A program made the position numbers and the translations under genes. Below, in pieces: positions 6,116 through 7,275 of a DNA stretch of 7,275 bases (the stretch's first letter is position 1; each line of letters starts with the position of its first letter). Where the stretch lies: positions 1 to 7,275 of the forward strand of contig JAAXGS010000097.1 in NCBI GenBank assembly GCA_012271225.1. Direction: 5' to 3'. Below the pieces are notes generated by a model. The model was not told where the DNA came from and searched no databases. It saw only the letters and a program-made list of their open reading frames with translations. Origin of the DNA: Dehalococcoidia bacterium (GTDB lineage: Bacteria; Chloroflexota; Dehalococcoidia; UBA6926).

Positions 6116-6973
6116 ATGATACCCGCCCCCCGGCTCCAGGACGCAGCGGCCCGCCGCTCATTGCGTCTTGGATGGCTCACGACCGGACGGGGTCCCGGCT
6201 CCCGCGCGCTCCTGGCGGCGGCGCATCGGGCGATCACGGAGGGTTCGCTCCCCGCAACGATTGACTACGTGATGTGCACGCGGACGCGCGGCGAGACGGA
6301 GGGCAGCGATCTCTTTCTGACGCAGGCGGAGGGCTACGGCCTGCCCACGTTCTCCCTGTCCGCGCGCGCATACCGCCGGGGCGGCTCGGAGGATGTGGAG
6401 TGGCGGGAGCGCTATAACGCAGACCTGCTGGCGTTCATTCGCAGCCGCCCCGTGGACGTGCTTGTGTTCGCGGGCCTGCTGCTCATCGTTGGAGAGGACA
6501 TCATTAACGCCGCGCCCGCCCTGAATCTGCACCCCGCCGCGCCCGGCGGGCCGGCCGGGACGTGGCAGGATGTGATCTGGACGCTGATCAGGCAGGGCGC
6601 CTCTGAGACCGGCGTGACCATCCAACTCGCGACCGCCGAGGCCGATCAGGGTCCCGCCGTCGCGTTCTGCCGGTTTCCGATACGCGGGCCGGCCTTTGAC
6701 GAACTCTGGCGAGAGGCGCAGGGTCACTCCGTCGATGCCCTGCGCCGCGATCACGGCGAGGCGTTCCCGCTCTTCGCCCGGATTCGAGAGGAGGGCCTGC
6801 GGCGTGAAGCGCTGGCCCTTGTCATCGCATTGCGTCAAATAGCGGACGGCCGTGTGGCCATTCATGACGGAGCGGTGCGGTCCGGCGCGGGCGCTCCCCT
6901 GCCGGAGGGGGTGGACATCACCGTGGAGATTGAGGAGGCGCTGGCGGCGCGGCCACAGCCCCCTGATTCCTAG
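6116..6973 (+). CDS. PurN/Fmt-fold formyltransferase-like protein, substrate unknown
   Basis: With the ATG at 6116 the protein has 285 residues. It shows the formyltransferase fold that uses 10-formyltetrahydrofolate: an N-terminal Rossmann-like start with a Gly-rich loop (LTTGRGPGSRALL, from 21), VDVLVFAGLLLIVGEDI (113-129), LNLHPAAPGG with Asn137 and His139, and EADQGPAVAF with Asp177. Asn-His-Asp is the catalytic triad of this fold. It is not a standard PurN: the usual segment after NIHPSLLP is replaced by GGPAGTWQDVIWTLI, and about 90 residues follow the catalytic domain (PurN is about 212 in total). GAR transformylase, sugar-nucleotide or amino-acid formylation all remain possible. An in-frame ATG at 6104 and a TTG at 5984 also exist; the latter would run into the zinc-ribbon gene. 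The stop interlocks with the clpX stop. Confidence 0.8.
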   Translation: MIPAPRLQDAAARRSLRLGWLTTGRGPGSRALLAAAHRAITEGSLPATIDYVMCTRTRGETEGSDLFLTQAEGYGLPTFSLSARAYRRGGSEDVEWRERYNADLLAFIRSRPVDVLVFAGLLLIVGEDIINAAPALNLHPAAPGGPAGTWQDVIWTLIRQGASETGVTIQLATAEADQGPAVAFCRFPIRGPAFDELWREAQGHSVDALRRDHGEAFPLFARIREEGLRREALALVIALRQIADGRVAIHDGAVRSGAGAPLPEGVDITVEIEEALAARPQPPDS

Positions 6974-7275
6974 GCGCTTCTCTCCTGCGGCGTGAGCTTG
7001 ACCGCAGCGCCCTTTGTGTTGAACAGCAGCGGCGGAACCCTGTTCCGGATGGTGTCCCCAGTGATCAGGCACCGCGCGACGCCCGTCATACTGGGCAGCT
7101 CATACATCACGTCCAGCAGCACTTCCTCAACCACGGTGCGGAGACCGCGCGCGCCCGTCTTCTGTGAGAGGGCGCGGTCCGCTATCGCCTCCAGGGCATC
7201 ATCCGTGAACTCCAGTGAGACGCCGTCGATGCGCAGCAGGTTGGCGTACTGTTTGACAAGGGCGTTCCGCGGCCT
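6970..7275 (-). CDS. clpX: ATP-dependent Clp protease ATP-binding subunit ClpX, C-terminal fragment
   Basis: The minus-strand frame is open from base 7275 and encodes the last 101 residues of ClpX, the AAA+ unfoldase that feeds substrates to ClpP. The segment RNALVKQYANLLRIDGVSLEFTDDAL, described here by its ends RNALVKQYA and LEFTDDAL, is the start of the small AAA+ subdomain. KTGARGLRTVVEEVLLD carries the sensor-2 arginine (GAR), followed by DVMYELPS. All are strongly conserved in ClpX. The tail ends VKLTPQERSA. The Walker motifs, zinc-binding domain and ClpP-binding loop lie beyond the window. Stop TAG (bases 6972-6970) overlaps the formyltransferase stop on the other strand. Confidence 0.95.
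   Translation of the reverse strand, partial: RPRNALVKQYANLLRIDGVSLEFTDDALEAIADRALSQKTGARGLRTVVEEVLLDVMYELPSMTGVARCLITGDTIRNRVPPLLFNTKGAAVKLTPQERSA

Noticed and set aside
6158..7072. 304-codon open frame on the minus strand, antisense to the formyltransferase
   Set aside because: Its translation shows no recognisable domain, is rich in Arg, Gln and Gly as expected from antisense reading of GC-rich codons, and lies opposite a gene with a clear catalytic triad and also overlaps clpX in another frame.

Overview
The window reads as an ordinary, gene-dense piece of a high-GC bacterial chromosome, not a mobile or accessory island. The best guess for the host is a Chloroflexota bacterium, possibly Dehalococcoidia-like. 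This rests on the style of the EF-P sequence (Arg at the loop tip within KIGRGSAQVRMKLRDI), the gene content and recalled similarity; no 16S or other decisive marker is present. I see no transposase, prophage, CRISPR array, tRNA or rRNA.

Layout. A plus-strand block runs from 1 to 5755: the 3' three-quarters of topA (cut by the left edge), a XerC-type tyrosine recombinase, type II 3-dehydroquinate dehydratase (aroQ), an M24 Xaa-Pro peptidase, elongation factor P (efp) and a PHP-domain metal-dependent phosphoesterase. A small minus-strand zinc-ribbon gene follows (5788-5997). Divergent from it is a plus-strand PurN/Fmt-fold formyltransferase of unknown substrate (about 6116-6973). The right edge holds the 3' end of clpX on the minus strand (6970-7275), whose stop codon interlocks with that of the formyltransferase.

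How the genes relate. topA next to xerC and aroQ-peptidase-efp are both gene neighbourhoods known from Firmicutes such as Bacillus, so most of this is conserved housekeeping synteny. aroQ and the peptidase overlap by 4 bp (ATGA), and efp starts 4 bp after the peptidase stop. These three are almost certainly one transcript. The peptidase and EF-P share a proline theme: cleavage of Xaa-Pro peptides and synthesis through polyproline stretches.

Regulation. Two plus-strand genes that follow a gap (xerC and the formyltransferase) lack a Shine-Dalgarno sequence. Each instead has a TANNNT -10-like hexamer ending 5-7 nt before the ATG, which suggests leaderless transcripts. Genes inside the block (aroQ, peptidase) and the zinc-ribbon gene do have GGAG-type ribosome binding sites. 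Just after topA there is a C-tract array, a strict G-quadruplex motif on the minus strand, followed by a GC hairpin.

I did not find a convincing new multi-gene system. The items most worth following up are the formyltransferase with its roughly 90-residue C-terminal extension, the G-quadruplex motif behind topA, the leaderless promoter pattern, and the Arg32 form of EF-P.
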